A model generated the notes under the pieces. The model searched no databases. It saw only the letters and a list, made by a program, of their open reading frames with translations, and was not told the origin of the DNA. A stretch of DNA of 52,853 nt, taken from the IMG/VR virus record IMGVR_UViG_3300032722_000027, positions 1-52,853 of that record, one strand, 5' to 3'. This DNA is from a virus. Made by a program: the position numbers and the translations under genes. Shown piece by piece: positions 39,336 to 46,786 of the stretch (positions are counted from its first letter, which is position 1; each line of letters begins with the position of its first letter).

Positions 39336-39887
39336 TTACTCCTGCCCGCCAGCGGCGGTAAAAATCGCGTCGAGAACGCGGTCGTCATCCTTGATCGTGG
39401 TATGGCTTAAACCGAGCCAGTTACAGTCAATCTGCACGTCGCCATCAGTGGGCATCGGCTCGCCAAGGTGGATGGTCGTATGGTCTGATTGAAGTCCACA
39501 CGATACGGGAACCGAAATCACATCGAACAAAATCGTGCGTCCAACTTCAGGTTGTGCGTGCCACAGGTCGGGATACAGTTGACCGAACATTGCATCGGGA
39601 ACACCAGTTACCACGATCCATAGTTTCCACCGCTTACCGGCGGCCTGGATCTGGTCGAGGTTCTGCTTACGCAGTTCCCATGTCGATGCCACGCCGTAGC
39701 TGTACGCCACGATCACATCGGCCCACAGCAAATCGTCGATGGTAACGCGGTCGGAATCGTGGTCCTGTAAACACGTCCGCAACCGGACCTCATGCCCGGT
39801 ATCAGTAAACCGCTGGCTGAGCGACCAGTAACGGTCACCGTCGCCCAGTTTCATCAGGAAGCCACCGATGATCAGAATGTTGCTCAC
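39336..39887 (-). CDS. Alpha/beta-hydrolase-like protein
   Basis: 183 residues from GTG 39887 (GGAGG five bases upstream). N-terminal strand ILIIGGF (oxyanion-type) is followed by WADVIVAYSYGVAST, a nucleophile-elbow-like A-x-S-x-G with Ser63, and the C-terminal GLSHTTIKDDDRVLDAI gives a plausible catalytic His162. I recall similar 'YSyG' proteins in other phages of this type. It could be an esterase or depolymerase accessory of the fibre/lysis cluster; enzymatic activity is an inference. Confidence 0.6.
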   Translation of the reverse strand: MSNILIIGGFLMKLGDGDRYWSLSQRFTDTGHEVRLRTCLQDHDSDRVTIDDLLWADVIVAYSYGVASTWELRKQNLDQIQAAGKRWKLWIVVTGVPDAMFGQLYPDLWHAQPEVGRTILFDVISVPVSCGLQSDHTTIHLGEPMPTDGDVQIDCNWLGLSHTTIKDDDRVLDAIFTAAGGQE

Positions 39888-40090
39888 GGTCGCCTCCACC
39901 GGCTGGCCATGTCAGCCTGCACCAGCAGCGTCCGCGTGGCCCACAGGAGAGCCATCGCCGTGCTGCCGAGGATGAAGCCCATGTTGTAGCCAGCGGGCGG
40001 CAGCCGCTTGGCCGATTCTGCGTACTTGCGGATCGCTCGGTCGAATGCCTTCATGCGGCGGTGGAAGTCGGTGCATGGGATGCGTTTCAC
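39884..40090 (-). CDS. Small membrane protein (68 aa)
   Basis: GTG start overlapping the upstream stop (GTGA). A basic N-terminal half (KRIPCTDFHRRMKAFDRAIR) is followed by one hydrophobic segment (YNMGFILGSTAMALLWATRT). It could be a holin, spanin component or anti-holin. Its stop also overlaps the next gene. Confidence 0.55.
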   Translation of the reverse strand: MKRIPCTDFHRRMKAFDRAIRKYAESAKRLPPAGYNMGFILGSTAMALLWATRTLLVQADMASRWRRP

Positions 40091-40899
40091 TTCACACCCC
40101 CACCGAAAGCCGGTACTGGTGTGCCAACCTTGGGAAACAGCTTGTCTCTGTAGATCATCACCGCGTAAATGCCAGCACCAGCGGCAACCGCTCCCAGCGT
40201 GCAGAGAATCCAGAATCGGTAATGGATGACCTCTCCAAGCAGGAAGCTCCCAGTAGCGACGGCCATGCACCCGGCAGCACCCGCAATGCTGATGTGAATG
40301 TCGTGCATCAGCAGGCCGAGAGTCACGGCGATGCCGATGCCCAAAAGGCTGGCGATGGCCACGCCGAATAGCGACTTCTCAAGTTTGGCGGCTTTGTCGT
40401 CTTTTTCCTTCGCCAAGGCGGCCTCTGCCTTGATCCTGGCGGCGTGTTCTTCTGCGGTGGCACGATTACCCGCCTCGATGGCCGCGGCGTTGCTGGCGGC
40501 CCCCTGGCGTAGGCTAGCGATCTCGGTGGAGTTGGCCTGAATCTGGTTCAATGCGGTATCGAGCTTGGCCTGCCACTCTGGCGCCAAGGCCGCCACACCG
40601 CTGTCGATGGCCTTCGCGGTGGCGATCTGCGTATCGTTCCACGGCTTGGCCGATGGCACCTTGGCGGTGCAGTCGGTCGCGGTGGCAATGACTTTGGCTG
40701 TGCCGTCCGATACCGTCTTAACGCCCTGTTTGGCAATCTTCTCAAGGTCGCTCACGGCCGGCGCCGGGCTGGTCGTCGCGGCCGGAAGGTTCGCGGGGTG
40801 GTAAGCGGTCACAGGCGGCGGTGTGGCAGCGCAGCCACAAAGCGACTGCGCCAGCATCACCGATACGAACGCCATCGCCATGTAAAAAAATCGAGTCAT
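40087..40899 (-). CDS. Lipoprotein with coiled coil and multi-pass tail
   Basis: 270 residues. Signal-type N-terminus MTRFFYMAMAFVSVMLAQSL with a lipobox-like LCGC (lipidation Cys ~21-23). Residues ~30-60 are Ala/Pro-rich, and ~100-175 form a coiled coil (LNQIQANSTEIASLRQGAAS). Then three hydrophobic segments follow (FGVAIASLLGIGIAVTLG; GAAGCMAVATGSFLLGEV; FWILCTLGAVAAGAGIYAV). In the lysis cluster it could be a spanin-like or membrane-disrupting factor. The combination of lipidation and C-terminal TM helices is unusual. Confidence 0.65.
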   Translation of the reverse strand: MTRFFYMAMAFVSVMLAQSLCGCAATPPPVTAYHPANLPAATTSPAPAVSDLEKIAKQGVKTVSDGTAKVIATATDCTAKVPSAKPWNDTQIATAKAIDSGVAALAPEWQAKLDTALNQIQANSTEIASLRQGAASNAAAIEAGNRATAEEHAARIKAEAALAKEKDDKAAKLEKSLFGVAIASLLGIGIAVTLGLLMHDIHISIAGAAGCMAVATGSFLLGEVIHYRFWILCTLGAVAAGAGIYAVMIYRDKLFPKVGTPVPAFGGGVK

Positions 40900-40910
40900 T
40901 CAATGCCCTT

Positions 40911-41273
40911 TCAAACCTTGCTTGTTCCTTCAACGCCCCGAGCCAAACGCTCGCGGGTCCGCTTCTGTAACCACATCAATGCTTCTTCCAACTTAGTCAG
41001 TGCCACCGCGTTATCACGGCAAGCGTATTTTCCGCTCTGGAACCCACGCAGCCGGTCGATGACGATGGCGATTAACGCCTCTCCGCTGATGCCGTTGACA
41101 CCCGCCTCGGCGATTGGGCCGTTCTGGAAGCGGGTGTGGCAGCAGACGTTTAGGCGATCCGAACCGTCGATGGTGTATTCATGATTCGCCCCACCAATAC
41201 CGGGTTCATCCATAACAGAAATATCAAGAGCGTCATTGAGTCCGTTGAGTTTGTGGTCGGTTATTGTCCGCAT
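40911..41273 (-). CDS. Tad1-like anti-Thoeris protein
   Basis: 120 residues (ATG with GAAAGGG upstream). The core reads TRFQNGPIAEAGVNGISGEA (47-66), IVIDRLRGFQSGKYACRDNA (70-89), LTKLEEALMWLQKRTRERLA (92-111) and RGVEGT. This is the pattern I know for Tad1, the phage protein that sequesters the signal (gcADPR) made by Thoeris TIR enzymes. The ligand-contacting residues reported, as I remember, for Tad1 as F82, N92, R109 and R113 have the same spacing here: F78, N88, R105, R109. Located in the late, lysis-side cluster. Confidence 0.75.
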   Translation of the reverse strand: MRTITDHKLNGLNDALDISVMDEPGIGGANHEYTIDGSDRLNVCCHTRFQNGPIAEAGVNGISGEALIAIVIDRLRGFQSGKYACRDNAVALTKLEEALMWLQKRTRERLARGVEGTSKV

Positions 41274-41275
41274 AA

Positions 41276-41548
41276 TCAATTCCCTTTCGAGTTTGCCACC
41301 GTGCTGGTGGCTCCGTTTGTTCGCGCGTCGCAATGGGACTGGGCCGCAATGAAAGCCGTCGTGATCGCCCCAAACCCCCCGATGGACCACTTGAGCACGT
41401 CGGCCACTGTCTCACAGGCTTTATCGCTCATGCCCAACGCGTGCGAGTTGGCCAGCACCAGGAACGCCGCGCCGATGCAGACGGCCAAGGCCAGCATGCC
41501 GGCCATGCCCATCTTGAACTTCTGGCCGTATGCGCGGCAGTGCCTCAC
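41276..41548 (-). CDS. Holin-like two-span membrane protein (90 aa)
   Basis: GTG start overlapping the preceding stop (GTGA), GGAG upstream. Two hydrophobic segments, MGMAGMLALAVCIGAAFLVL and VLKWSIGGFGAITTAFIA, are separated by a polar loop (SHALGMSDKACETVAD). Short, basic start and late position indicate a class II holin. Co-translated with the XhlA-like neighbour. Confidence 0.65.
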   Translation of the reverse strand: MRHCRAYGQKFKMGMAGMLALAVCIGAAFLVLANSHALGMSDKACETVADVLKWSIGGFGAITTAFIAAQSHCDARTNGATSTVANSKGN

Positions 41549-41802
41549 GGCTTGAGTACTCCAATCTTCGTCCGAATCCAGTCCACTCCCGCCAACGCCA
41601 GCGCGGTTATCACAGCCCATTGCACGCCGATCCATCGCCGCCGCGATCCTTCAATGCTACTTACGCGGCCTTCCAGATCGTGCAGCTTTTGAAGAAAACC
41701 GCCCGGCGCCTCTGGCGTACCGAGCATGGCCTTGCGAAGTTCAACAACTTGTGCGGTCAGCGCGTCGATGCTGTCACGGATACTGCAGTCCTCATCGCTC
41801 AC
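41545..41802 (-). CDS. XhlA-like small membrane protein (85 aa)
   Basis: GTG start with AGGAG seven bases upstream, GTGA overlap with the previous gene. Helical heptads (IRDSIDALTAQVVELRKAML, FLQKLHDLEGRVSSIEG) precede one hydrophobic segment (WIGVQWAVITALALAGVDWI), the layout of XhlA/hemolysin-type proteins that partner with holins. Confidence 0.65.
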   Translation of the reverse strand: MSDEDCSIRDSIDALTAQVVELRKAMLGTPEAPGGFLQKLHDLEGRVSSIEGSRRRWIGVQWAVITALALAGVDWIRTKIGVLKP

Positions 41803-42101
41803 GCCTGAACTCCTGCTGCCGCGCAAGCACGGCGGTACTCGGCATCGTATAAAACTACGTCGATAGGATGAATGTTTGCCAACTCTGCCACCTGTCGTGC
41901 CGTCATGGAAAAAGAGACCGGCGCGGCGTGGTGGCCGCGACCGGCCGTTCGTGGGTGGCGCGTCGAGGGTCGCGCCGTGGGGTTGGGAGATTCCGACCAC
42001 GCATCATCGCGCGGCAATAATTCAATGGCGCCTTTGTGGTCGGTGCCGTAGAGTTGCACCCCTTCCGGTGGGGGTGGGAGGGTTTCGCATTCGCACTGCA
42101 T
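41799..42101 (-). CDS. First gene of the lysis/fibre operon (100 aa)
   Basis: MQCECETLPPPPEGVQLYGT, then a Pro/Arg-rich linker and a C-terminal helix pair FSMTARQVAELANIHPIDVV and EYRRACAAAG. No Shine-Dalgarno; a perfect TTGACA promoter lies immediately upstream and would start transcription at about the ATG. Function unknown. Coupled by GTGA to the XhlA-like gene. Confidence 0.55.
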   Translation of the reverse strand: MQCECETLPPPPEGVQLYGTDHKGAIELLPRDDAWSESPNPTARPSTRHPRTAGRGHHAAPVSFSMTARQVAELANIHPIDVVLYDAEYRRACAAAGVQA

Positions 42102-42107
42102 GAGTAG

Positions 42108-42163
42108 AGCTTAGAAGACATCGCCCCGATATGTCAACGGAAAAGCGTGTAGACAAGTTGTCT
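42108..42163 (-). promoter_or_regulatory. Lysis-operon promoter with upstream palindrome
   Basis: On the minus strand: TTGACA (42137-42132), 18-bp spacer, TAAGCT (42113-42108), six bases before the ATG at 42101. Upstream of the -35 is a perfect dyad, AGACAA-G-TTGTCT (42151-42163), a likely regulator site. The AbrB-like regulator gene ends eight bases upstream of the palindrome (42172). Confidence 0.55.
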
Positions 42164-42171
42164 GGAACTTT

Positions 42172-42492
42172 TTACACCGTTTCAATTTCGATGCGACCAG
42201 CACCCACAACACAGACCCGCACGCGTTGCTCTGGCGCCATGCCGGCCGCCAGCAGGATAGTGCACGGGATGGCCAGCGTGAGGCTTTTTCGGTTCCGCAC
42301 GCACATCACATGCTCCCGCTTGACTCGCCGCGGTGGTCTGGGTAGTTCTAGGCCGAGCCGTTTGGCCACCGCGTAGGGGTAGCCGTACCGCACACCGAAC
42401 CGCTCGGCGTACCACTTCGCCGGCATCTGCTCGTGGGCGTTTTGCCGGCGGTTCATTTCCTCTTCAATTTGGGAGGTGCGGTTGAGGGGCAT
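42172..42492 (-). CDS. AbrB/SpoVT-like transition regulator with N-terminal helical part
   Basis: 106 residues from ATG 42492 (a GTG 15 bases further upstream is possible). The C-terminal ~45 residues show a swapped-hairpin pattern: CVRNRKSLTLAIPCTILLAA, then GMAPEQRVRVCVVGAGRIEI. The N-terminal part contains an HTH-like segment (AERFGVRYGYPYAVAKRLGL). It precedes the lysis/fibre operon promoter and may control late transcription; this is inferred from position. Confidence 0.6.
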   Translation of the reverse strand: MPLNRTSQIEEEMNRRQNAHEQMPAKWYAERFGVRYGYPYAVAKRLGLELPRPPRRVKREHVMCVRNRKSLTLAIPCTILLAAGMAPEQRVRVCVVGAGRIEIETV

Positions 42493-42522
42493 TTTCTGCG
42501 GCTCCACAAAATGGGATGTTGG

Positions 42523-43629
42523 TTAACTCAGTTTGGGCATCTGGCGGACGCGGAGTTCGGTCGGCCACTCGCTCATGTCGCCACCCTTTTTGTCTTCACA
42601 GTGAAGCCTGTGCACGCCTCCGGTTGGGCATTCGTCGTAGGGGTTGGCCCCAAGCTGCTTCACAAAGCACGGCACAGCAGAGTCCTGGCACTGGGTTACC
42701 ATGGAGCGGATCCGGGGCACATCGCAGCGGCGGGCGCCGGGGCCACTCTCGCCGCCGACGATGACCCAGCCGATGGAGGGGCCGGCGGAATCGTCTTTGC
42801 TGGCTGCGCTGCTGCCGTCGTGGCCGCGGCCGTCGAGGGCGTCCAAGAAACCAGCACCGCGGCAGGGGATGCGCTGGAGGTCCACGGGCCCCAGCAGCGG
42901 CTCGCAGGAGAGGAAGAGCACGGCGGCCGGGCATTTGAGCAGGTGGGGGATGCGATCGTCGGCGCATTGCTGGTTTTCCACGCTGGTGCCCAGCCAGACG
43001 TTGGGCAGGGGCCACACCCATTTGCATGAGTCAACAGTCCTGCCATCGCCGCGCCATTCCGCCGTCTTGTGCGCCGAATCCCACAACCTGCCACAGCCGA
43101 GAATGTCGCCATCGTCGTGGTCCAGCCATCGTGTGATCTGGCGATAGATGTTGTTCGCCAGATTCGCTGATGCCATATATTGTGCCATCCGCTCCGGCCT
43201 TTTCGTCAAGACCTGATGCGTATGCCACGGCGTCAGGGCCATCACGGCGAAGCATTTGTCAATCCAATCGAACGGCACCCATGAGCCGAACAGGTCGGTC
43301 ATGTCGCACCAGAAGATTTTGGACGGCTTCCGGCGGCGCAGCACCTGCTGCAGGACGGCGTCATCAAAGAACACTTCCGTCTTGCCCATGGGGAGTACAC
43401 CGCTTCGGAGCGTATCCAGCGTGGACTTTTGACCTGCGCCACGGAAATCAGGCATGCCGAACCGCGGCTGCATCGCCGAGGCGTAGCACAGGGCGCACCC
43501 GGGGGAGCACTTTTCGCAGTAATGCCCCACGCCGCTGTTGTATCCGCCTTTGGTCTTGTCGCTGCCGGCAAGACGGGCGCGGATTGGATTCACTGAAAAA
43601 TCCGTCCACTCGATCGAGGTAGTACCCAT
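42523..43629 (-). CDS. DUF5131 (phage Gp37/Gp68 family) protein
   Basis: 368 residues. The opening MGTTSIEWTDFSVNPIRARL, a KCSPGCALCYASAMQPRFGM Cys cluster (CxxxC..C) and FFDDAVLQQVL, IFWCDMTDLFG, HQVLTKRPERMAQYM, NVWLGTSVENQ, LFLSCEPLLGP, WVIVGGESGPGARR are signatures of the phage Gp37/Gp68 family, a predicted radical-SAM-like fold that binds an iron-sulphur cluster. Such genes are widespread in phages; a tRNA or protein modification role has been discussed but not shown here. Ribosome site AAAGGACGG. Confidence 0.88.
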   Translation of the reverse strand: MGTTSIEWTDFSVNPIRARLAGSDKTKGGYNSGVGHYCEKCSPGCALCYASAMQPRFGMPDFRGAGQKSTLDTLRSGVLPMGKTEVFFDDAVLQQVLRRRKPSKIFWCDMTDLFGSWVPFDWIDKCFAVMALTPWHTHQVLTKRPERMAQYMASANLANNIYRQITRWLDHDDGDILGCGRLWDSAHKTAEWRGDGRTVDSCKWVWPLPNVWLGTSVENQQCADDRIPHLLKCPAAVLFLSCEPLLGPVDLQRIPCRGAGFLDALDGRGHDGSSAASKDDSAGPSIGWVIVGGESGPGARRCDVPRIRSMVTQCQDSAVPCFVKQLGANPYDECPTGGVHRLHCEDKKGGDMSEWPTELRVRQMPKLS

Positions 43630-43644
43630 TTGGGTTCCGTCCTT

Positions 43645-44181
43645 TCAAAAGGGAATTTGATCTTCGCCCACGAAAAACCGATACACCACGCCGTACAGCC
43701 GATCCAATGCCCGGCCAGCGGCGGTCCTGCCGAACATACGCCATGCAAAATGTTGATCGAACACCAGCGCGAGCAGGAACGCCGCCCGCCATGACCACGG
43801 GCCGTAATCCTTGTGCTGCACCAGGCCCGTGATGGTCACCTGCGAGCCTTCCGGCATCGCGCCGTAGCGACCCGTCGGCTTGTGGAACGTGTAGCCGCCC
43901 AATCGCCACCGTTCCAACCGCACATAGGTCCTGCTGTAGATGCCGTCGCCATTGCAGCCGTTCCACCTCCAGTGATCGGGTTTGCATTGCTGACAGCCCC
44001 AACACGGATGGGTGATTACCTGCCAGTCGTAATTCGGTTCGGGGCCGAACAGGGTATCGTGCGTCTCACGTTCGCCCAGCGCATGCAGGATCTGATCCTT
44101 CATGGCGTAGAACAGACCGTCCCGGTGATATGAAACCACTGGCGGGTTGGAGTTGGCGACGTGTAGCAGGTATCCGATCAT
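43645..44181 (-). CDS. Hypothetical Cys-containing protein (178 aa)
   Basis: ATG at 44181 coupled (ATGA) to the DUF4326 gene. N-terminal alpha/beta start MIGYLLHVANSNPPVV, then CWGCQQCKP-x6-NGCNGDG and a beta-rich half (TYVRLERWRLGGYTFHKPTG). A hydrophobic segment WRAAFLLALVFDQHFAWRMF lies near the C-terminus. Possibly zinc-binding; no family recognised. Confidence 0.65.
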   Translation of the reverse strand: MIGYLLHVANSNPPVVSYHRDGLFYAMKDQILHALGERETHDTLFGPEPNYDWQVITHPCWGCQQCKPDHWRWNGCNGDGIYSRTYVRLERWRLGGYTFHKPTGRYGAMPEGSQVTITGLVQHKDYGPWSWRAAFLLALVFDQHFAWRMFGRTAAGRALDRLYGVVYRFFVGEDQIPF

Positions 44182-44504
44182 GGCTTTCCCCCGTTGGCAA
44201 TCTCCAGCAGTGTATCGCAGTGACACGGCTCCGACAGTCGGCACCAGCAGGCCAGGTTCAGACCGGCCAACTCCCGACATATCTTGGCCCGCAGAAGCCC
44301 CTTGTTTACAATGTCGCGGTGGTAGTCAACAGCCATCTGCGCATCAATGATTCGCACGCAGTTGAATACCACTCCAATGCGGTACGGATTCCCCCACGGA
44401 CCCGGCCGTGCACAGTTCACTGCCGGCAATCCGTTGAGTGCTCGCGATTCGGCTTGCAGGTCAAATCCGCGGCGGCGGGAGAGTTGGATGCGTTGGGGTT
44501 TCAC
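44178..44504 (-). CDS. DUF4326 protein
   Basis: 108 residues. The pattern PQRIQLSRRRGFDL, VNCARPGPWGNPYRIG, then a helix and CWCRLSEPCHCDTLLEIANG (C-x-C...C-x-C-D) are the DUF4326 signature, a small phage/bacterial domain of unknown role, often near DNA-modification genes. Coupled to the endonuclease VII gene by ATGA. Confidence 0.8.
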   Translation of the reverse strand: MKPQRIQLSRRRGFDLQAESRALNGLPAVNCARPGPWGNPYRIGVVFNCVRIIDAQMAVDYHRDIVNKGLLRAKICRELAGLNLACWCRLSEPCHCDTLLEIANGGKP

Positions 44505-45121
44505 TTGCCACCTCCGATCTGCCGCATTTGCTCGGCCACCACTTCGTCGGGCACGTCATGCCGCTTCAAATACTCAACGGCGGATTTAAGTACCTCGATA
44601 TTATCCTTAAACAAGCCAAGCCCTGAATTGCAATGGAAGCATAAGATACCTCGCACCTTTCTGGTGGCATGATTGTGATCTACGTGGAATCCGTATCCCC
44701 TCTTGTCCGTTATTGCCTTCCGGCAAATTGCGCAAACCCCGCCCTGCGATGACAGCAATGCGTCCGCCTGCTCAATCGTTATCGAAAACTTCTTTTTCAG
44801 GTGATGCTGCCGCTTGTGCGTGCGCGAAGCCTCAAGGTTGGCTGCCTGCCAATCCCGCTCTTTCTGGTAGTTGCAGCCCTTGCATATATGCCGTGATCCC
44901 GGGCGCATTTGTGAGACGGGGAACGAGTTCCCGCATTTCTGGCATTCAACATTCCCGTGGTCAATTGCATGATCCAGGTGGGCGCGATACTCAATGCACG
45001 CGGCCTCGCGTAATTTATGGATTTCACCACACCACCCACAATCACAACCTGATTGCCACTCCCGCAACAGTGTGCGGGTCAATGTTCGGCAGTGCCCACG
45101 TAAAGACCGACCATTTTTCAT
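44501..45121 (-). CDS. Endonuclease VII-like (HNH) recombination nuclease
   Basis: 206 residues from the ATG with GGAGG about seven bases upstream. Two Cys-rich segments precede the nuclease: CDCGWCGE (26-33) and ECQKCGN plus CKGCN (59-84). The T4 gp49/endonuclease VII-type domain has GVCAIC (C130/C133), HVDHNHATRKVRG (146-158) and CFHCNSGLG (C161/C164), ending in a helix KDNIEVLKSAVEYLKRHDV. It cuts branched DNA. The window also encodes RusA, so two junction-cleaving nucleases are present. Confidence 0.88.
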   Translation of the reverse strand: MKNGRSLRGHCRTLTRTLLREWQSGCDCGWCGEIHKLREAACIEYRAHLDHAIDHGNVECQKCGNSFPVSQMRPGSRHICKGCNYQKERDWQAANLEASRTHKRQHHLKKKFSITIEQADALLSSQGGVCAICRKAITDKRGYGFHVDHNHATRKVRGILCFHCNSGLGLFKDNIEVLKSAVEYLKRHDVPDEVVAEQMRQIGGGK

Positions 45122-45207
45122 GGACAAACCTCCCGCTTGAAGTGCGCGGCGCCGGCCGGCAGCATGATCAAGGCGGCATAGGGTTGGCATACCGAAAGGC
45201 ATTTCAT
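45118..45207 (-). pseudogene. Truncated ASCH-type start, 29 aa
   Basis: A frame reading MKCLSVCQPYAALIMLPAGA and then nine residues ending at a TGA that overlaps the endonuclease VII start (ATGA). The opening MKxLSVxQPYAxLI is the N-terminus of ASCH-domain proteins, which should continue with a G-x-K-x-x-E-x-R motif for ~120 residues; here the domain is lost. It may persist as a leader for the next gene. Confidence 0.45.
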
Positions 45208-45215
45208 GGTTTTCC

Positions 45216-45395
45216 TCACAATCCGACGCGGCGGCAATATTCCACAACACACCACTCGTATTCCTCTGCTGCAAGATTGAGCCGCCGAAGTGATCTTTTG
45301 AATAATTCGTAGCAGTAGTCTTTGCGATGAGGGTTGTAAATAGCCTCATGCAGTGAAACGATCCGTAGTAAAGATGGGCAAAGCTCAGTAATCAC
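45216..45395 (-). CDS. Small helical phage protein (59 aa)
   Basis: GTG start overlapping the helicase stop (GTGA). Reads MITELCPSLLRIVSLHEAIY ... RSLRRLNLAAEEYEWCVVEY. Two helices with the 'MxxEYExxV' ending of small proteins seen after phage replication genes. Function unknown. It precedes the ASCH remnant by eight bases. Confidence 0.5.
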   Translation of the reverse strand: MITELCPSLLRIVSLHEAIYNPHRKDYCYELFKRSLRRLNLAAEEYEWCVVEYCRRVGL

Positions 45396-46786
45396 GTCGC
45401 GGCCCCTTGCTCATAGAGGCTTTGTTGAGCCTCGATGGAAATGGACTCACAGAACCGAACGCAATACCCGTTGAAATGGAGATCAACCATCGCCAGTTCA
45501 CCACCGCGGTTCTTGCTGATCTGAAGGCTGGCGTGATGTTTCTTTCCCGGGTTAAACGCCTGCCATCCCGCATCATTTTTTTTCCGCACCGCCTCCCGGT
45601 CGAGCAGCATGATCACGTTGGCATCACGCTCCAGTGCGGCGCATTCCGCCAAGTCCCAGTTATGCGGCAGCCGGTCCTCTTTGGCGGATTCTCGGTTAAG
45701 CTGACAGATCGCCAAGATGGGTACGTCAACCTCTTTAGCCATCAGCTTGATGTTTCGGGAAATCTCGACCAGTTGTTCGCGGCGATTTTCCTTGCGGTTC
45801 TCCCCTTCAATCAACTGGACGTAATCGAGCATCAGGCAACTGATGCCATACCTACGTTTCCACGCCCGGGCCTTGGCGCGAATCTGCGGTATGGTCTGGC
45901 GCCCCGTGTCATCAATCAGGATCTTGGCGTCCTGAATTTCGCTTACGGCCACGTTCAGGCGGTCTTGGCATTCCGCGTTGGGGTTACCAGCCAGGATGGC
46001 ACGCCGGCCCAGCCGAGAGCGCGCCAGCACGAGCCGCTCCGTCACTTCATCGTTGGTCATTTCCATCGAGCAAATTGCTACCGGCTTGCCCTGCCCGATG
46101 GCAATGTCGGCCATGAAGTTCAAACCCAACGCGGTCTTGCCGTGGTTGGTGTGGCTCCCGATGATGATGACCTCGCCACCCCGCATGCCGCCAATGATTT
46201 CGTCAACAGATTGCAGGCCCGTCTTGACGCCAAACTTGGCTGGGTCACATTCCCCATGCAGTACCGCCAGCACTCCCGGCAAGTGTTCAGCCGCCATACG
46301 GGCGGCCGCGGTGGCGTCCTGCTCGGCCACCTTTCCCACGCGGGCCTGAATAGAATCTACAATTTCCACGGCCGGCGCTATCTGGTCGGAGGCTTCCCGC
46401 AGACCATCGTGACAAATCTGCATCACGCTTCGCAGTTGCCATTTCTCCCGCACGCTTGCCGCGTAGTGGAGCACGTTGGCTGCCGACGGAACCGACTGGA
46501 GCACTTGTCCCAGGTACTCCATTCCGCCAGCATCGTCCAGCAATTTGCGGGTTTTCAGGTCATTGTGCAATGTGACGGAATCCACCGGGATTGAATTCCC
46601 ATTCCTGCTGCAGTGCAGCCGAAGCATCGCGGAAAAAATCACCTGATGCCGCGGCTCTGAGAACATGGGAGAACTCACGGCCAACGCCACATCATCGATG
46701 CATGTGGGTTCAAGAATCATCGACCCAATGACGGAAATTTCCGCCGCCAGATCAACCGGGATTTGCGTGCTGGGGTTGTTTTCCAT
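45392..46786 (-). CDS. dnaB: DnaB-type replicative helicase
   Basis: 464 residues. The N-terminal domain (residues ~10-105) matches DnaB-N (AAEISVIGSMILEP, FSEPRHQVIFSAM, AGGMEYLGQVLQSVP). RecA-like core: Walker A GSHTNHGKT (210-218; the usual P-loop is GxPGxGKT), CSMEMTNDEVTERL, Walker B CLMLDYVQLI (317-326), LAICQLNRESAKE and ANVIMLLDR. It unwinds DNA at the fork. A loader/organiser gene is immediately upstream. Ribosome site GAAGG. Confidence 0.9.
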   Translation of the reverse strand: MENNPSTQIPVDLAAEISVIGSMILEPTCIDDVALAVSSPMFSEPRHQVIFSAMLRLHCSRNGNSIPVDSVTLHNDLKTRKLLDDAGGMEYLGQVLQSVPSAANVLHYAASVREKWQLRSVMQICHDGLREASDQIAPAVEIVDSIQARVGKVAEQDATAAARMAAEHLPGVLAVLHGECDPAKFGVKTGLQSVDEIIGGMRGGEVIIIGSHTNHGKTALGLNFMADIAIGQGKPVAICSMEMTNDEVTERLVLARSRLGRRAILAGNPNAECQDRLNVAVSEIQDAKILIDDTGRQTIPQIRAKARAWKRRYGISCLMLDYVQLIEGENRKENRREQLVEISRNIKLMAKEVDVPILAICQLNRESAKEDRLPHNWDLAECAALERDANVIMLLDREAVRKKNDAGWQAFNPGKKHHASLQISKNRGGELAMVDLHFNGYCVRFCESISIEAQQSLYEQGAAT

